Shown one piece after another: positions 7,590 through 15,270 of a DNA stretch of 64,000 nucleotides. A model generated the notes under the pieces. It was not told the origin of the DNA, made no database searches, and was given only the letters and a program-made list of their open reading frames with translations. Origin of the DNA: Aquimarina sp. MAR_2010_214 (GTDB lineage: Bacteria; Bacteroidota; Bacteroidia; Flavobacteriales; Flavobacteriaceae); contig NZ_PJMS01000001.1 in assembly GCF_002846555.1 (NCBI RefSeq), positions 2,852,001 to 2,916,000 of the forward strand, read 5' to 3'. Position 1 is the stretch's first letter. Every line of letters begins with the position of its first letter. The translations under genes and the position numbers were made by a program.

Positions 7590-8195
7590 TTATTTTCCAT
7601 TTCTCATTTTACTGAAAAAATCAGACATCATTTTTCTACTTTTCTCACTTGTTTTCAAATTTACTATCACTCCATTTTCATCAGTCGTAAAATGCCCTTT
7701 GAAAGCGTCTGGCATTTGGTTATATTGATTATTAACTTGATTTAATGTTTTAACAAAACAAGAATATCCATATTTTTCCACAAGAAAAGGTAAAGCGTGT
7801 TTTCCTCTTAAAAGTTCATATTCTTGATAGTTGTAAGGTGTTGATTTTTGTCTTTTTGCTAAAGTCAAATTAAATTTTTGTAATATTTTTTCAATCTCTT
7901 TTTCCGTTGCAAATTGGGAAATTCCACGTAGAGCATAAAGTTTCATATCTAAATAACGTTCTTTTTTATATGCCAAATTAAAGAAATCATTCAGTTCATG
8001 AAAGTCGAAATCATACAAGAGTTTTAAAACTCTATTTCGCAATTCAATATGTTTGGTTTTTGTGTAGATTCTAATTAAATGAACAATATTACTTTCGTTT
8101 ATTGTTTTTTTATTTAATGAAAATAATGCGTTTCTAAAGTCCGCATTTCTTTCGTTTATCTTTTCATTAGTCAATATTTCGGGAAAGTCTGTCAT
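7590..8195 (-). CDS. Hypothetical protein, helical (cassette gene)
   Basis: A 201-residue soluble protein with no signal peptide. Its middle (about residues 38-110) reads as repeated amphipathic helices (LRNRVLKLLYDFDFHELNDF, LDMKLYALRGISQF), suggestive of HEAT-like repeats. The C-terminus contains FKGHFTTDENGVIVNLKTSE. I do not recognise a named family. It lies between boundaries B and C and would be a single-gene cassette. The start ATG 8195 is 22 bases from boundary C. Confidence 0.7.
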   Translation of the reverse strand: MTDFPEILTNEKINERNADFRNALFSLNKKTINESNIVHLIRIYTKTKHIELRNRVLKLLYDFDFHELNDFFNLAYKKERYLDMKLYALRGISQFATEKEIEKILQKFNLTLAKRQKSTPYNYQEYELLRGKHALPFLVEKYGYSCFVKTLNQVNNQYNQMPDAFKGHFTTDENGVIVNLKTSEKSRKMMSDFFSKMRNGK

Positions 8196-8216
8196 TATTG
8201 GGTTTTACTCGTATTA

Positions 8217-8385
8217 CTGCCAACGCCAAATATATGAATCGGAGCAAGGCAAGAAAGCCTGAACTAATCAATCTATTTGCGCATTTTTATTTCTTGTTTA
8301 ATTTATAAAAATTTAGCGCCACTGCAAAAGGAAATGACCTTTCAATCTGGCATTAAATTGTTCTTATTTTATATATGATGTTAGA
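8217..8385 (-). repeat. AttC-like cassette boundary C
   Basis: On the minus strand it runs from CTAACATCATATATAAAA to ATATATTTGGCGTTGGCAG. The opening TAAC includes the TAA stop codon of the upstream 188-residue gene (8381-8383), so gene end and boundary are fused, as in boundary F. The outer arms pair imperfectly around ATATATG words. The spacer is about 170 bases with no gene inside. Confidence 0.5.
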
Positions 8386-8947
8386 ATTTGTTTTTATACT
8401 CTTTAATTATTGAATCATCCCATACTTGAGCTTCTATATATTTATCATATTTTAAACTTTCCTTAGCTCGAGATTTTTCATCAGATGGCAGTCCATACTC
8501 ATTAATTAGACTACTTATTTCACTCAATAAGAAAACTCGTCCATTACAATCCTTTCTATAGGTTTCAAGTTTGGACTCATCATAAAATTGATACGATACC
8601 ATACTGTCAGGATAGGTAAAACTTAGATGGTTAGCTTTGAAGTCAGTTAATGGTATTTTTACAACACCAGGATTTATATACCAGGACTTTACCCATTCAC
8701 ATTCTCCCAATGTAAAGTAGAAAGGGTCATTTCTATTAGGTTCTCCGCCTCTTAAAATAAACTGTTTCCTAATTCTATTTTCTAACGAGAATCTTAAATC
8801 AAGATAGTTATCAGGTCTTTTACTATTCCATCCTTCCGAGATTTTATTCTGAATACTCTCAGCTTTTTCGTAACCACATTCAGTAATATTTAAGAATGGT
8901 CCATTGTCAAGTTCGTAATAATGAAATAGAAATTCAGGTACATTCAT
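8381..8947 (-). CDS. Hypothetical protein (cassette gene)
   Basis: A 188-residue soluble protein starting MNVPEFLFHYYELDNGPF. Blocks such as LGECEWVKSWYINPG and YIEAQVWDDSIIKEY recur in uncharacterised proteins scattered across many bacteria, but I know no function for them. Its stop codon TAA is part of boundary C. An IS481 element is inserted just upstream of its start, between the gene and boundary D, and may have cut it off from its promoter or supplied a new one. Confidence 0.7.
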   Translation of the reverse strand: MNVPEFLFHYYELDNGPFLNITECGYEKAESIQNKISEGWNSKRPDNYLDLRFSLENRIRKQFILRGGEPNRNDPFYFTLGECEWVKSWYINPGVVKIPLTDFKANHLSFTYPDSMVSYQFYDESKLETYRKDCNGRVFLLSEISSLINEYGLPSDEKSRAKESLKYDKYIEAQVWDDSIIKEYKNKF

Positions 8948-8963
8948 TCAGTTTGTTATTAAT

Positions 8964-10274
8964 GTTCGTTAAGATACATAGTTTACACAAGTTAAAGATT
9001 AGGTGTTTACACTAAGTTAGTTTCTAATCTTGTTGCTTGTTGTTTCTTTCTTAGGTTTCTTTGATCAAAGAAACCTAAAAATACATTTCTATAATAAACT
9101 TTCCAAATACCATTGCCTAACTCTTGTATACCTACATATTTCCCTTTTAATGCGGCAGTTAAATATACCCAATAATAAGACTTCCATCTAATAGCTCCAC
9201 TCTTGGTTACTTTAAGTACTTTAAGGTTGGTGTCGTAATCAAAATTAGATATTTTTTCGGGGAATGGTCTACAGGAAAAGTCGTGTATATCAGCAGGTGT
9301 TTTCATTTCTAAAGCTTCATGTGGTCTGATAGTATTATACTCTTTTACGAAGTGATTTAAGCGCCGTTGTTGTGCTTTTAAATCGTAAGCTGAAGGTTTA
9401 GCACAAGCGGCTTTTAAATCACGATGCATTCGTTCATGTCTTCCATTTTGTTCTGGATGAGCAGGATCAGAAAATACAGGTGTGATTCCTAGTTCAATAA
9501 ACCAATAAGATAATTGTGTATAGCGTTGAATAGCTCTTACAGATCCAAAAGGGCTTCCATTGTCTGTGTGTATTTGTTTAGGGATTCCATATGTTCTAAA
9601 AACCTTTGTAAACTCAGCTTTGGCTGCTTTTAGCGTTTCTTTATAATGACCTTTAGCAGTGAATAGAAATCGACTTTTAGAGTCCGCAATGGTTAGTGGA
9701 TGACAATAGATTTTATTACCCATTAAAAACTTTCCTTTATAATCAGCACTCCATACTTCATTACAGGATTTTGGATCAAAAATGGGGAATACAGGTTTTA
9801 CTCTTCGCATTCGTTTTTGAGGAGATACCAAACCATTTTTTCGAAGAATATTATGCACAGTAACCACAGAAGGGATTTGTTGTTCAGTAAACTCTTTAAA
9901 CAATAATATTCTGATTTTTTTAGCTCCCCAAAGCTTGTGCTTTTCTTTTAATTTGATAATACTTTTAACGATATTTTCAGAGGTTGCATTAGGATGTTTA
10001 CCTGGTACTCTGGATTGTTCTTTTAAGCCTTCATAGCCTTGATTTTCGAATCGCTGAATCAATTTGTAGGCCGTTGGTCTGGAGATTCCAAAGCTTTTAG
10101 ATAATTCTGTGATGGTATATTTTCCTGTTCGCCATTCACAGATAAATTCAATTTTCTGTTCCATAGTTGTTGTGGTTTTCCAAGGCATGATAATTTGATT
10201 TTCCTCTCAAATTATGCCTTAAAAAGTGTAAACTATGTCCCTTTAACTTTGTAAACGATGTGCCTTTAACGTAC
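8964..10274 (-). mobile_element. IS481-family insertion sequence
   Basis: One transposase gene is flanked by imperfect inverted repeats of about 46 bases (8967-9012 and 10226-10271). Both ends share CGTTAA at the outside, GTTTACA and AAGTTAAAG in the middle, and GTTTACAC at the inside. Repeats this long with internal repeated words are typical of the family. The exact ends and target duplication are uncertain: TAAT words occur at both flanks but I cannot prove a duplication. It lies between boundary D and the 188-residue cassette gene. Confidence 0.75.
9007..10188 (-). CDS. IS481-family transposase
   Basis: A 393-residue DDE transposase. The N-terminus has a helix-turn-helix (YTITELSKSFGISRPTAYKL, about residues 23-42) and a second DNA-binding segment ending in VTVHNILRKNGL. 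The integrase core shows VWSADYKGKF (first Asp), IHTDNGSPFG (second Asp) and HPEQNGRHERMHRDL (Glu), then the family tail YNTIRPHEALEMKTPADIH. The full length suggests it is active or recently so. It is carried by the IS between boundary D and a cassette gene. Confidence 0.92.
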   Translation of the reverse strand: MPWKTTTTMEQKIEFICEWRTGKYTITELSKSFGISRPTAYKLIQRFENQGYEGLKEQSRVPGKHPNATSENIVKSIIKLKEKHKLWGAKKIRILLFKEFTEQQIPSVVTVHNILRKNGLVSPQKRMRRVKPVFPIFDPKSCNEVWSADYKGKFLMGNKIYCHPLTIADSKSRFLFTAKGHYKETLKAAKAEFTKVFRTYGIPKQIHTDNGSPFGSVRAIQRYTQLSYWFIELGITPVFSDPAHPEQNGRHERMHRDLKAACAKPSAYDLKAQQRRLNHFVKEYNTIRPHEALEMKTPADIHDFSCRPFPEKISNFDYDTNLKVLKVTKSGAIRWKSYYWVYLTAALKGKYVGIQELGNGIWKVYYRNVFLGFFDQRNLRKKQQATRLETNLV

Positions 10275-10282
10275 CTAATAAA

Positions 10283-10457
10283 GCCTAACGTTAAATATAT
10301 GTGTCGTAGCTGCGCAAAATGTTACCAAGCCATCGACGTTCTCTACACAGATTTTATACCTTATTCATCTTTAAAATCATTGCGCCTTCATAAATATGCA
10401 AGAACCATTCGATTGATCACTCAGCTGCTATGATCGCATATATCGTGTTGTGCTTAG
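10283..10457 (-). repeat. AttC-like cassette boundary D
   Basis: On the minus strand it opens CTAAGCACAACACGATATATG and ends CATATATTTAACGTTAGGC; the final GTTAGGC is an exact match to the integron GTTRRRY core. The inner arms GCGCAATG and CTGCGCAAAATG pair. The IS481 copy lies directly beyond the closing core. Confidence 0.55.
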
Positions 10458-10460
10458 TTT

Positions 10461-10832
10461 TTATTTTGTTTCATACCAGTTTTTATATTCCAGATATTCA
10501 TCAAATTCCTCATCATTCATTTTAAGGAGAATTTTTGAAAAATTCCGATAATCAACAACGTCCTTTGTTTTTAAGAAATCGGTTAATAGAAAATGAATAT
10601 AAGGGTTTTCAATATCGTCCATTTTTAAAGTCGAATATCTTTTTCGCGATTTCAGGTACTGTTTCCAAAATCTTTTATAATCACTATATATTCTGTCCGT
10701 TACTTTTGAAATTATCTCATTTAATAATTCCATCGGAATTTGATTATCCGAAATTCTAAAGTAATACTCCTTAATTTTCGAGTAAAAATCTCGTTTCGGT
10801 TCAATTCTATTTTCAGTTTTCCAGAATAGCAT
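10461..10832 (-). CDS. Hypothetical protein downstream of barstar-like gene
   Basis: A 123-residue, highly charged, helical soluble protein (MLFWKTENRIEPKRDFYSKI at the start, FDEYLEYKNWYETK at the end) with many aromatic residues. I do not recognise it. Its ATG directly follows the TAA of the barstar-like gene with no spacing, so the two are translated together and share one cassette between boundaries D and E. It could be a partner, or a target-related protein, of the barstar-like product, but no nuclease motif is evident. Confidence 0.65.
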   Translation of the reverse strand: MLFWKTENRIEPKRDFYSKIKEYYFRISDNQIPMELLNEIISKVTDRIYSDYKRFWKQYLKSRKRYSTLKMDDIENPYIHFLLTDFLKTKDVVDYRNFSKILLKMNDEEFDEYLEYKNWYETK

Positions 10833-11111
10833 TTATGTCAATTGTAATTCTATATTTTCGTGTTCTTTGATTATTTCAATTATTCGGTCAAAATATTTTA
10901 GTTCAGATTTACTTTTTTCACTTCGATGCCATTTTAAGATATATTTCTCATCAACATTGTGAACTCCAAATCCGCCATATAAAACATCATTAAATGCGTT
11001 GAGATTTCGTCCTATTTTCCAATTCAGTCCAAAGGTCATTTTCGATTCTATCTCTCGATAAAAACCTTTCATATTTGAAAATTTATTTCCGTTTATCTCG
11101 ATTATTCGCAT
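10833..11111 (-). CDS. Barstar-like (barnase inhibitor family) protein
   Basis: A 92-residue protein matching the barstar fold in order: MRIIEINGNKFSNMKGFYRE (first strand and helix), GLNWKIGRNLNAFNDVLYGG (the inhibitory helix and loop, near residues 28-48), and the C-terminal IIEIIKEHENIELQLT strand. Barstar proteins bind and block secreted or toxin RNases, or act in immunity. No barnase-type RNase gene is adjacent, so it looks like an orphan immunity gene within a cassette. The next gene starts immediately after its stop. Confidence 0.75.
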   Translation of the reverse strand: MRIIEINGNKFSNMKGFYREIESKMTFGLNWKIGRNLNAFNDVLYGGFGVHNVDEKYILKWHRSEKSKSELKYFDRIIEIIKEHENIELQLT

Positions 11112-11124
11112 TTTTGTAAATGAA

Positions 11125-11266
11125 TGCTAACGGTTTTGTGTATGATTTCGTTGCGTGTTTAAGCACCTAATTTAGCAAATACAAACCGAATAGAAAATCT
11201 GCAAGGATTTTCCGAGTACACACAGAACAAGCAATGAATTATAGGACACGGTGTTATATGCTGACC
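11125..11266 (-). repeat. AttC-like cassette boundary E
   Basis: On the minus strand it opens GGTCAGCATATAACACCGTG and closes CATACACAAAACCGTTAGCA. Imperfect arms of about 25 bases pair (plus-strand left arm TGTGTATGATTTCGTTGCGT against the complement of the right arm containing CAAGCAATGAATTATAGG). The left arm is clearly related to that of boundary B. It separates the barstar cassette from the hydrolase/sigma cassette. Confidence 0.55.
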
Positions 11267-11277
11267 ATCTTTTTATT

Positions 11278-11859
11278 TTATAAATCGTTTTCTAAATCAG
11301 CAATTAACTTTAATGTATTCCTTTTATTCTTGTCTATTCTCATCTTATTAATAACATATGCAACAGCAAACAGTATTATTGTTGCTAGATGAAAAAACAA
11401 TCTATTTTCATCATTAATTACAAAATTGAAAATAGTCCCTTTTTCATATAAACCAAGTAAGGCAAAATTTATTGAAACTATCATAACAGACATATAAATT
11501 AATAAGTGTTTTGTTTTGAAATCTATTTTTTTATTCAGTTTTTTAATAAAATATTGATTATTAAAATCTGATTCATTTGTAATAGCACTATATTTAGTTC
11601 TGTACAGTAGCACTAGTTTCATAAATGCACCAGTAAATGCCAGAATATATGATATTATATAAAATTTACTTACTGAAAGTTCTGCTATAAAAATTAAACT
11701 AGCCAAAGTAAGAATCACTAACGCAATAATTAAAAAAGTGCGCATAAACTTTGCATTTCTTTCCATTTGATTTAATCGCATAATTAATTCGTTTACGTTG
11801 AGCGAATTTGATTTTTGTTCTTGCCACATTTCTTTCCATTTTAGAATTTGTTCTTCCAT
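11278..11859 (-). CDS. Four-helix membrane protein, putative anti-sigma factor
   Basis: A 193-residue protein: a cytoplasmic N-terminus with a Trp/Lys-rich stretch (EEQILKWKEMWQEQK, residues 2-16), four hydrophobic segments (about 40-62, 66-86, 120-136 and 155-170), and a basic tail. It starts 2 bases after the ECF sigma stop, so coupling is tight. A counterpart of similar length and layout follows the second sigma gene at 24819-25424. A membrane protein directly after an ECF sigma is usually its anti-sigma; that role is inferred, as no known anti-sigma domain is recognised. Confidence 0.7.
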   Translation of the reverse strand: MEEQILKWKEMWQEQKSNSLNVNELIMRLNQMERNAKFMRTFLIIALVILTLASLIFIAELSVSKFYIISYILAFTGAFMKLVLLYRTKYSAITNESDFNNQYFIKKLNKKIDFKTKHLLIYMSVMIVSINFALLGLYEKGTIFNFVINDENRLFFHLATIILFAVAYVINKMRIDKNKRNTLKLIADLENDL

Positions 11860-11861
11860 AA

Positions 11862-12356
11862 TTATTGTATTTTTTTAGACAGTATTTTTTTTATTCTGTT
11901 AATTTTTACGCCAATATTAGAAATATTAATTCCTGTTATATTAGCTATCTCTTTATAGCTATTGTCTTCTAATAGTAAACTAATTATTATTCTGTCAATT
12001 TCTTTTAATGAGGAAATAGCTTCATATAATTTCTTAGCCTTATCTTCTTGAAAAGAGTCGTTTACTTGACTAATTTCGTTTTTAAGATTATCAGTTAATA
12101 GGTTAGTGTGCTTGCTTTTAGATTTGTTAATTTTATTAAGAGACATTAAAGCAGTATTAGTAGTAATTCTATATACCCAAGTATTAATAGAGCTTTCTTC
12201 TCTAAAATTGTCTAAATTCTTCCAAACCTTGATTAAGACTTCTTGAAATAAATCATCTGCATCAGATCTATTTCCCATAAAACCTAAGCACAGACGATAA
12301 ATTTTATCTTTTAAATCGTTATAGGTTTGTTCAAAAAATTGTTCTTTATTATTCAT
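11862..12356 (-). CDS. ECF-type RNA polymerase sigma factor (cassette copy)
   Basis: A 164-residue ECF sigma. Region 2 is about residues 8-75 (CLGFMGNRSDADDLFQEVLI, then WVYRITTNTAL) and region 4 is near residues 105-160 (YKEIANITGINISNIGVKIN). The start ATG 12356 is chosen because the protein then begins at MNNKEQFFEQTY like its paralogue at 25417 (also 164 residues); the longer frame overlaps the hydrolase. The start overlaps the hydrolase stop by 8 bases. It is the middle gene of a hydrolase/sigma/membrane-protein operon inside a cassette-like unit. Confidence 0.85.
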   Translation of the reverse strand: MNNKEQFFEQTYNDLKDKIYRLCLGFMGNRSDADDLFQEVLIKVWKNLDNFREESSINTWVYRITTNTALMSLNKINKSKSKHTNLLTDNLKNEISQVNDSFQEDKAKKLYEAISSLKEIDRIIISLLLEDNSYKEIANITGINISNIGVKINRIKKILSKKIQ

Positions 12357-13224
12357 TTCCAGAAATAAATAGATTAATCTGCTCAAATGTCCAATTTGGT
12401 TCATCCAACATAATAAAATGTTTTGCTTTTTCTGCAATTTTTATTTTACAATTTTTTACCTTAGAATACTGACTTTCAAAAGCGTTTTTTACCATATCTT
12501 GAGAAATTCCATAATCTTTCAATCCATACCAACTTCCAAGGACTAAAACATCTGTTTTAATAGTTGCAATAGTTTGAGTTAAATCTTTTGTCATCATTTC
12601 AAATGTTGCTTGAGCAATCGTTTCTCTGTCTGATTCTAAAGCCCATTTCGTTGCTAATTTTACATTTGTAGTATCAGTTATCATTGAATATAATTTTACC
12701 TCTTGTTGCTTTGCAAATAAACTGTCTGTAGTTTCTAGAATAGTTGATTTCATTTGGTTTGCTTGCGGTAAAATGTTTGTTTCATTAATGTTTGGGTTAT
12801 ATGCAGATGGTAAGAAAGGATATGAATCAACAATTATTAATTTTTGTAATAAATTAGGTTGAGAACTTGCAATTGAAAGTGATAAAAAGCCACTAAAACT
12901 ATGTCCAATCAATATTGGTTTTTCATTTAGTTCATTTTTAATATATGAAATGATTTCTTTTTGAATAATTGGGTAGTATCCTTTTTCGAGTGAAATTGGT
13001 TTTTGACCTGCAAATCCTGCCAAGGTTAAAATATGGCACTCGTAATTTTTTTCTAGTGTATCTGTAGTTTGTTGCCAAACTTTTCCTGAAGATGCTAACC
13101 CAGGAATTAAAATTATTGGTTTTCCTTTTCCTATAATTTCAACATTGAAGGAATATTTTTCAGTTTGAGAATAAATAGTTGTTTGAAGAAAAAGAAAAAC
13201 TAATAGAATTGCTAAATTTTTCAT
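12349..13224 (-). CDS. Exported alpha/beta hydrolase (sigma-operon partner, cassette copy)
   Basis: A 291-residue hydrolase with a Sec signal peptide (MKNLAILLVFLFLQTTIYSQ), so it acts outside the cytoplasm. It has an oxyanion region LIPGLASSG, nucleophile elbow GHSFSG, an acid in the VLVLGSW region, and catalytic His in KAKHFIMLDEPNW near the end. It is clearly homologous to the hydrolase at 25904-26743 (shared HFIM.D.P.W and SDRET/ADRET blocks). It is first gene of an operon whose next gene encodes an ECF sigma, overlapping by 8 bases. A signalling role is likely; the substrate is unknown. Confidence 0.85.
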   Translation of the reverse strand: MKNLAILLVFLFLQTTIYSQTEKYSFNVEIIGKGKPIILIPGLASSGKVWQQTTDTLEKNYECHILTLAGFAGQKPISLEKGYYPIIQKEIISYIKNELNEKPILIGHSFSGFLSLSIASSQPNLLQKLIIVDSYPFLPSAYNPNINETNILPQANQMKSTILETTDSLFAKQQEVKLYSMITDTTNVKLATKWALESDRETIAQATFEMMTKDLTQTIATIKTDVLVLGSWYGLKDYGISQDMVKNAFESQYSKVKNCKIKIAEKAKHFIMLDEPNWTFEQINLFISGNE

Positions 13225-13321
13225 TGTAAATGTTTTTATGATTTACTCTTTAGATTAGCAATAAAGTTTTTATTACACTTTTTTTTGATTTTTATTATTA
13301 GTTTGGTTTTTCAGCTTGCAC

Positions 13322-13351
13322 CTAACAAAGATATATAGTTACCTTTAGTAA
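13322..13351 (+). repeat. 30-bp direct repeat, left copy
   Basis: The sequence beginning CTAACAAAGATATATAGTTA and ending TAGTAA matches 16712-16741 in 29 of 30 positions (T versus C at one site). The two copies flank a segment of about 3.4 kb holding a membrane protein gene and the restriction-modification system. They could be recombination sites or a duplicated target. Confidence 0.75.
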
Positions 13352-13442
13352 GCCGATGGCGCGGATTTGCAATCCGTGCTATTAATACTTTAAAATAAAT
13401 TTAAAACAATCTTATCTATAACTGGATTATTATAATGTACTT

Positions 13443-13478
13443 TAACAAAAAAACAGTCACATTATAAGTGGCTGTTTT
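13443..13478 (-). terminator. Intrinsic terminator after the membrane-protein cassette gene
   Basis: Arms AAAACAGTCAC (13450-13460) and GTGGCTGTTTT (13468-13478) pair with one mismatch. On the minus strand the stem is followed by seven T residues, so it would end transcripts from the gene at 13533-14297 before the hydrolase operon. Confidence 0.65.
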
Positions 13479-13532
13479 GGTATTTCCTTATGTTTCACGG
13501 ATTACAAATCCGCGCTGTCGGGATTACTATTG

Positions 13533-14297
13533 TTAATGGTTATTTTTCTTCTCTGTCAACATTTTAATTTCATTCATTGGAAAGATATCGTTTATCTTTT
13601 TCTTTTGATCGTGAAAGAAAATAAAATTTCTTGTTTTACCAATGTAATAATAACTGCTGTCACTAACTACATTTCTATCAGAAAGTTTAAGTGTTGTGCC
13701 TAAATATTTTTTATTTGTTTTTACGGATTTAAAGTCTTGATAAGCTGAACTAATTGTAAGCCCAAGCAAAATAATAAAAAGTTTTGCAAGATTCGTATAA
13801 ATCATTTTGGGGTGTTCCTTGAATTTAATGAACCATTGTCTACGAGTTTCATAGATTATTGTCAATAATAAAATTAGACAGAGAATTGGGTAGAAATAAT
13901 ATAAATAGGTTGTGAATGGTAGTTTAGAAAGCCAAAACCAAAATGGAATTCCAATAACCCAAATTAATGTTAATATTAATAAATTAATTCCATTTACAGC
14001 GTAAGCTAATATTCGTTTAAGCAGATTTTTTTCTGTTAAAGTATCGTGAAGTCCTTTGGATATATTTTCAAGTTCATTGTTAGGTTGCATTAAAAACATC
14101 AATAAGTTTACAATAAAAATTATTGCAATGAAATACAAAAGGTCATTTAAAAATAGTGTCAGGATTTCAGAGAATTCTAAATAAGATGCGATATTAACAC
14201 CAAATAATGAATAGTAAATTGTCAACTTAGTAGCACCAAGTAGAATTAAAAGTGTCCCCAAGTAAGGAACGTAAAATTTATAATCTTCTTTTGTCAT
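13533..14297 (-). CDS. Multi-pass membrane protein (cassette gene)
   Basis: About 254 residues from ATG 14297 (MTKEDYKFYVPYLGTLLILL). There are five or six hydrophobic segments: the first near residue 10, the next in FLNDLLYFIAIIFIVNLLMF, a pair around IWVIGIPFWFWLSKLPF, and one in LAKLFIILLGLTISSAY. The C-terminus is hydrophilic. The family is not recognised. The upstream-extended frame to 14369 reads through boundary G and is rejected. The stop codon is embedded in boundary F. Confidence 0.7.
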   Translation of the reverse strand: MTKEDYKFYVPYLGTLLILLGATKLTIYYSLFGVNIASYLEFSEILTLFLNDLLYFIAIIFIVNLLMFLMQPNNELENISKGLHDTLTEKNLLKRILAYAVNGINLLILTLIWVIGIPFWFWLSKLPFTTYLYYFYPILCLILLLTIIYETRRQWFIKFKEHPKMIYTNLAKLFIILLGLTISSAYQDFKSVKTNKKYLGTTLKLSDRNVVSDSSYYYIGKTRNFIFFHDQKKKINDIFPMNEIKMLTEKKNNH

Positions 14298-14319
14298 GTG
14301 GATGTTGTTTAAAATATCC

Positions 14320-14387
14320 GCTAACGTCTCTTGTATGTTGTGTTTGCTTCCCGAAGGGAGCATATGCAATATACAAATTGTTAGTAT
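14320..14387 (-). repeat. AttC-like cassette boundary G (short, clean hairpin)
   Basis: This is the clearest of the set. On the minus strand ACTAACAATTTGTATATTGC leads into CATATGCTCCC, a tight loop TTCGGG region, then the complementary arm, closing in ACAAGAGACGTTAGCGG. The whole forms one near-continuous hairpin of about 68 bases with CTAAC and GTTAG at its ends. It sits just upstream of the membrane-protein gene and faces the R-M genes. Confidence 0.6.
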
Positions 14388-14532
14388 TTCATTTTTTAAA
14401 TCAGTTTTTAGATAGTATTTAGGCTTTTTTGAAAGAATTTAGTTTGTTTACTTTTCTGTTCAAAAGTTAGAACTCCTTAGATGTTAAATTTGCCAACAAT
14501 CAACTATCTTTACATTTTACTAGATTAAATAT

Positions 14533-15270
14533 ATGTCAAAAAAAATAATTAGCTTGTTCTCAGGAGCTGGAGGATTTGATATTGGAATGGAAAAAGCGGG
14601 ATTTGAGACAGCTGTTCTTGTTGAAAAGGACTCTTCTTGCTGTGAAACTTTACGATTTAATTTCCCTAACACACCTGTAATTGAAGGTGATATCTGTAAG
14701 ATTTCTACTATGAATATGCTCAAAACTGCTGGTTTAAAACCTTTAGAACCAGCACTGGTTATAGGAGGTCCACCATGTCAATCTTTTAGCTTGGCTGGTA
14801 AACGATTAGGAATGAATGATGAGCGAGGTATGTTAGTTTTGGAATTCGTTAGAGTTGTTCGTGAAGCTCTTCCAACTGGTTTTATTATGGAAAATGTAAA
14901 AGGAATGAAAAACTGGGATGGAGGACGTGCGATTAATGCTATTATTGATGAATTAAAAGATCCTGTAGTTTATAAAGGTAAAGAATACTCATACAATGTT
15001 TCAGTCAAAGTATTGAATGCAGCAGACTATGGAGCACCACAATTTCGTGAAAGAGTAATTCTTGTAGGTAATAGAATTGATAAACAGTTTGAATTCCCAA
15101 AACCTACTCACGGTTTAAAAAATATTAATCTTTTAAATGGAAGTGATATTAAACCTTATTCAACGGTTATGGATGCAATAGGATCTTTACCAGAAGCTGA
15201 TGAGCCTTCTGAAACCGCAAAGAGAATTTCAGAAACTATAAAAGAAAGAATTGTTAATCATGGATATTAA
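14533..15270 (+). CDS. DNA (cytosine-5-)-methyltransferase, N-terminal subunit
   Basis: A 245-residue piece with C5-methylase motifs in order: I (ISLFSGAGGFDIGM, residues 6-19), II (VLVEKDSS), IV with catalytic Cys (IGGPPCQSFSLAGKR, about 77-91), VI (FIMENVKGM), and VIII (APQFRERVILVG, about 173-184). The frame ends just into the target-recognition region. Motifs IX and X are encoded by the next gene, which overlaps by 11 bases. This equals the two-subunit layout known from M.AquI (alpha 248, beta 139 residues), although a single-base frameshift in a normal gene gives the same picture. It modifies the site cut by the adjacent endonuclease. Confidence 0.85.
   Translation: MSKKIISLFSGAGGFDIGMEKAGFETAVLVEKDSSCCETLRFNFPNTPVIEGDICKISTMNMLKTAGLKPLEPALVIGGPPCQSFSLAGKRLGMNDERGMLVLEFVRVVREALPTGFIMENVKGMKNWDGGRAINAIIDELKDPVVYKGKEYSYNVSVKVLNAADYGAPQFRERVILVGNRIDKQFEFPKPTHGLKNINLLNGSDIKPYSTVMDAIGSLPEADEPSETAKRISETIKERIVNHGY

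Larger units (their letters stand above)
13319..13537 (-). repeat. AttC-like cassette boundary F with internal hairpin arms
   Basis: On the minus strand it opens ATTAACAATAG (including the stop codon of the upstream gene, 13533-13535) and closes ATATCTTTGTTAGGT, a GTTRRRY match. Between these lie inverted arms 13352-13379 and 13496-13522 built on GCGCGGATTTGCAATCCGTG, and a terminator hairpin. The left end carries the 30-bp sequence that recurs at 16712-16741. Confidence 0.55.

Noticed and set aside
12357..12437. N-terminal extension of the cassette ECF sigma
   Set aside because: It overlaps the hydrolase gene in another frame and lacks counterpart in the paralogue, which starts at the equivalent of Met 12356.
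14298..14369. N-terminal extension of the cassette membrane protein
   Set aside because: The extra 24 codons read through the hairpin of boundary G; ATG 14297 gives a normal membrane-protein start.
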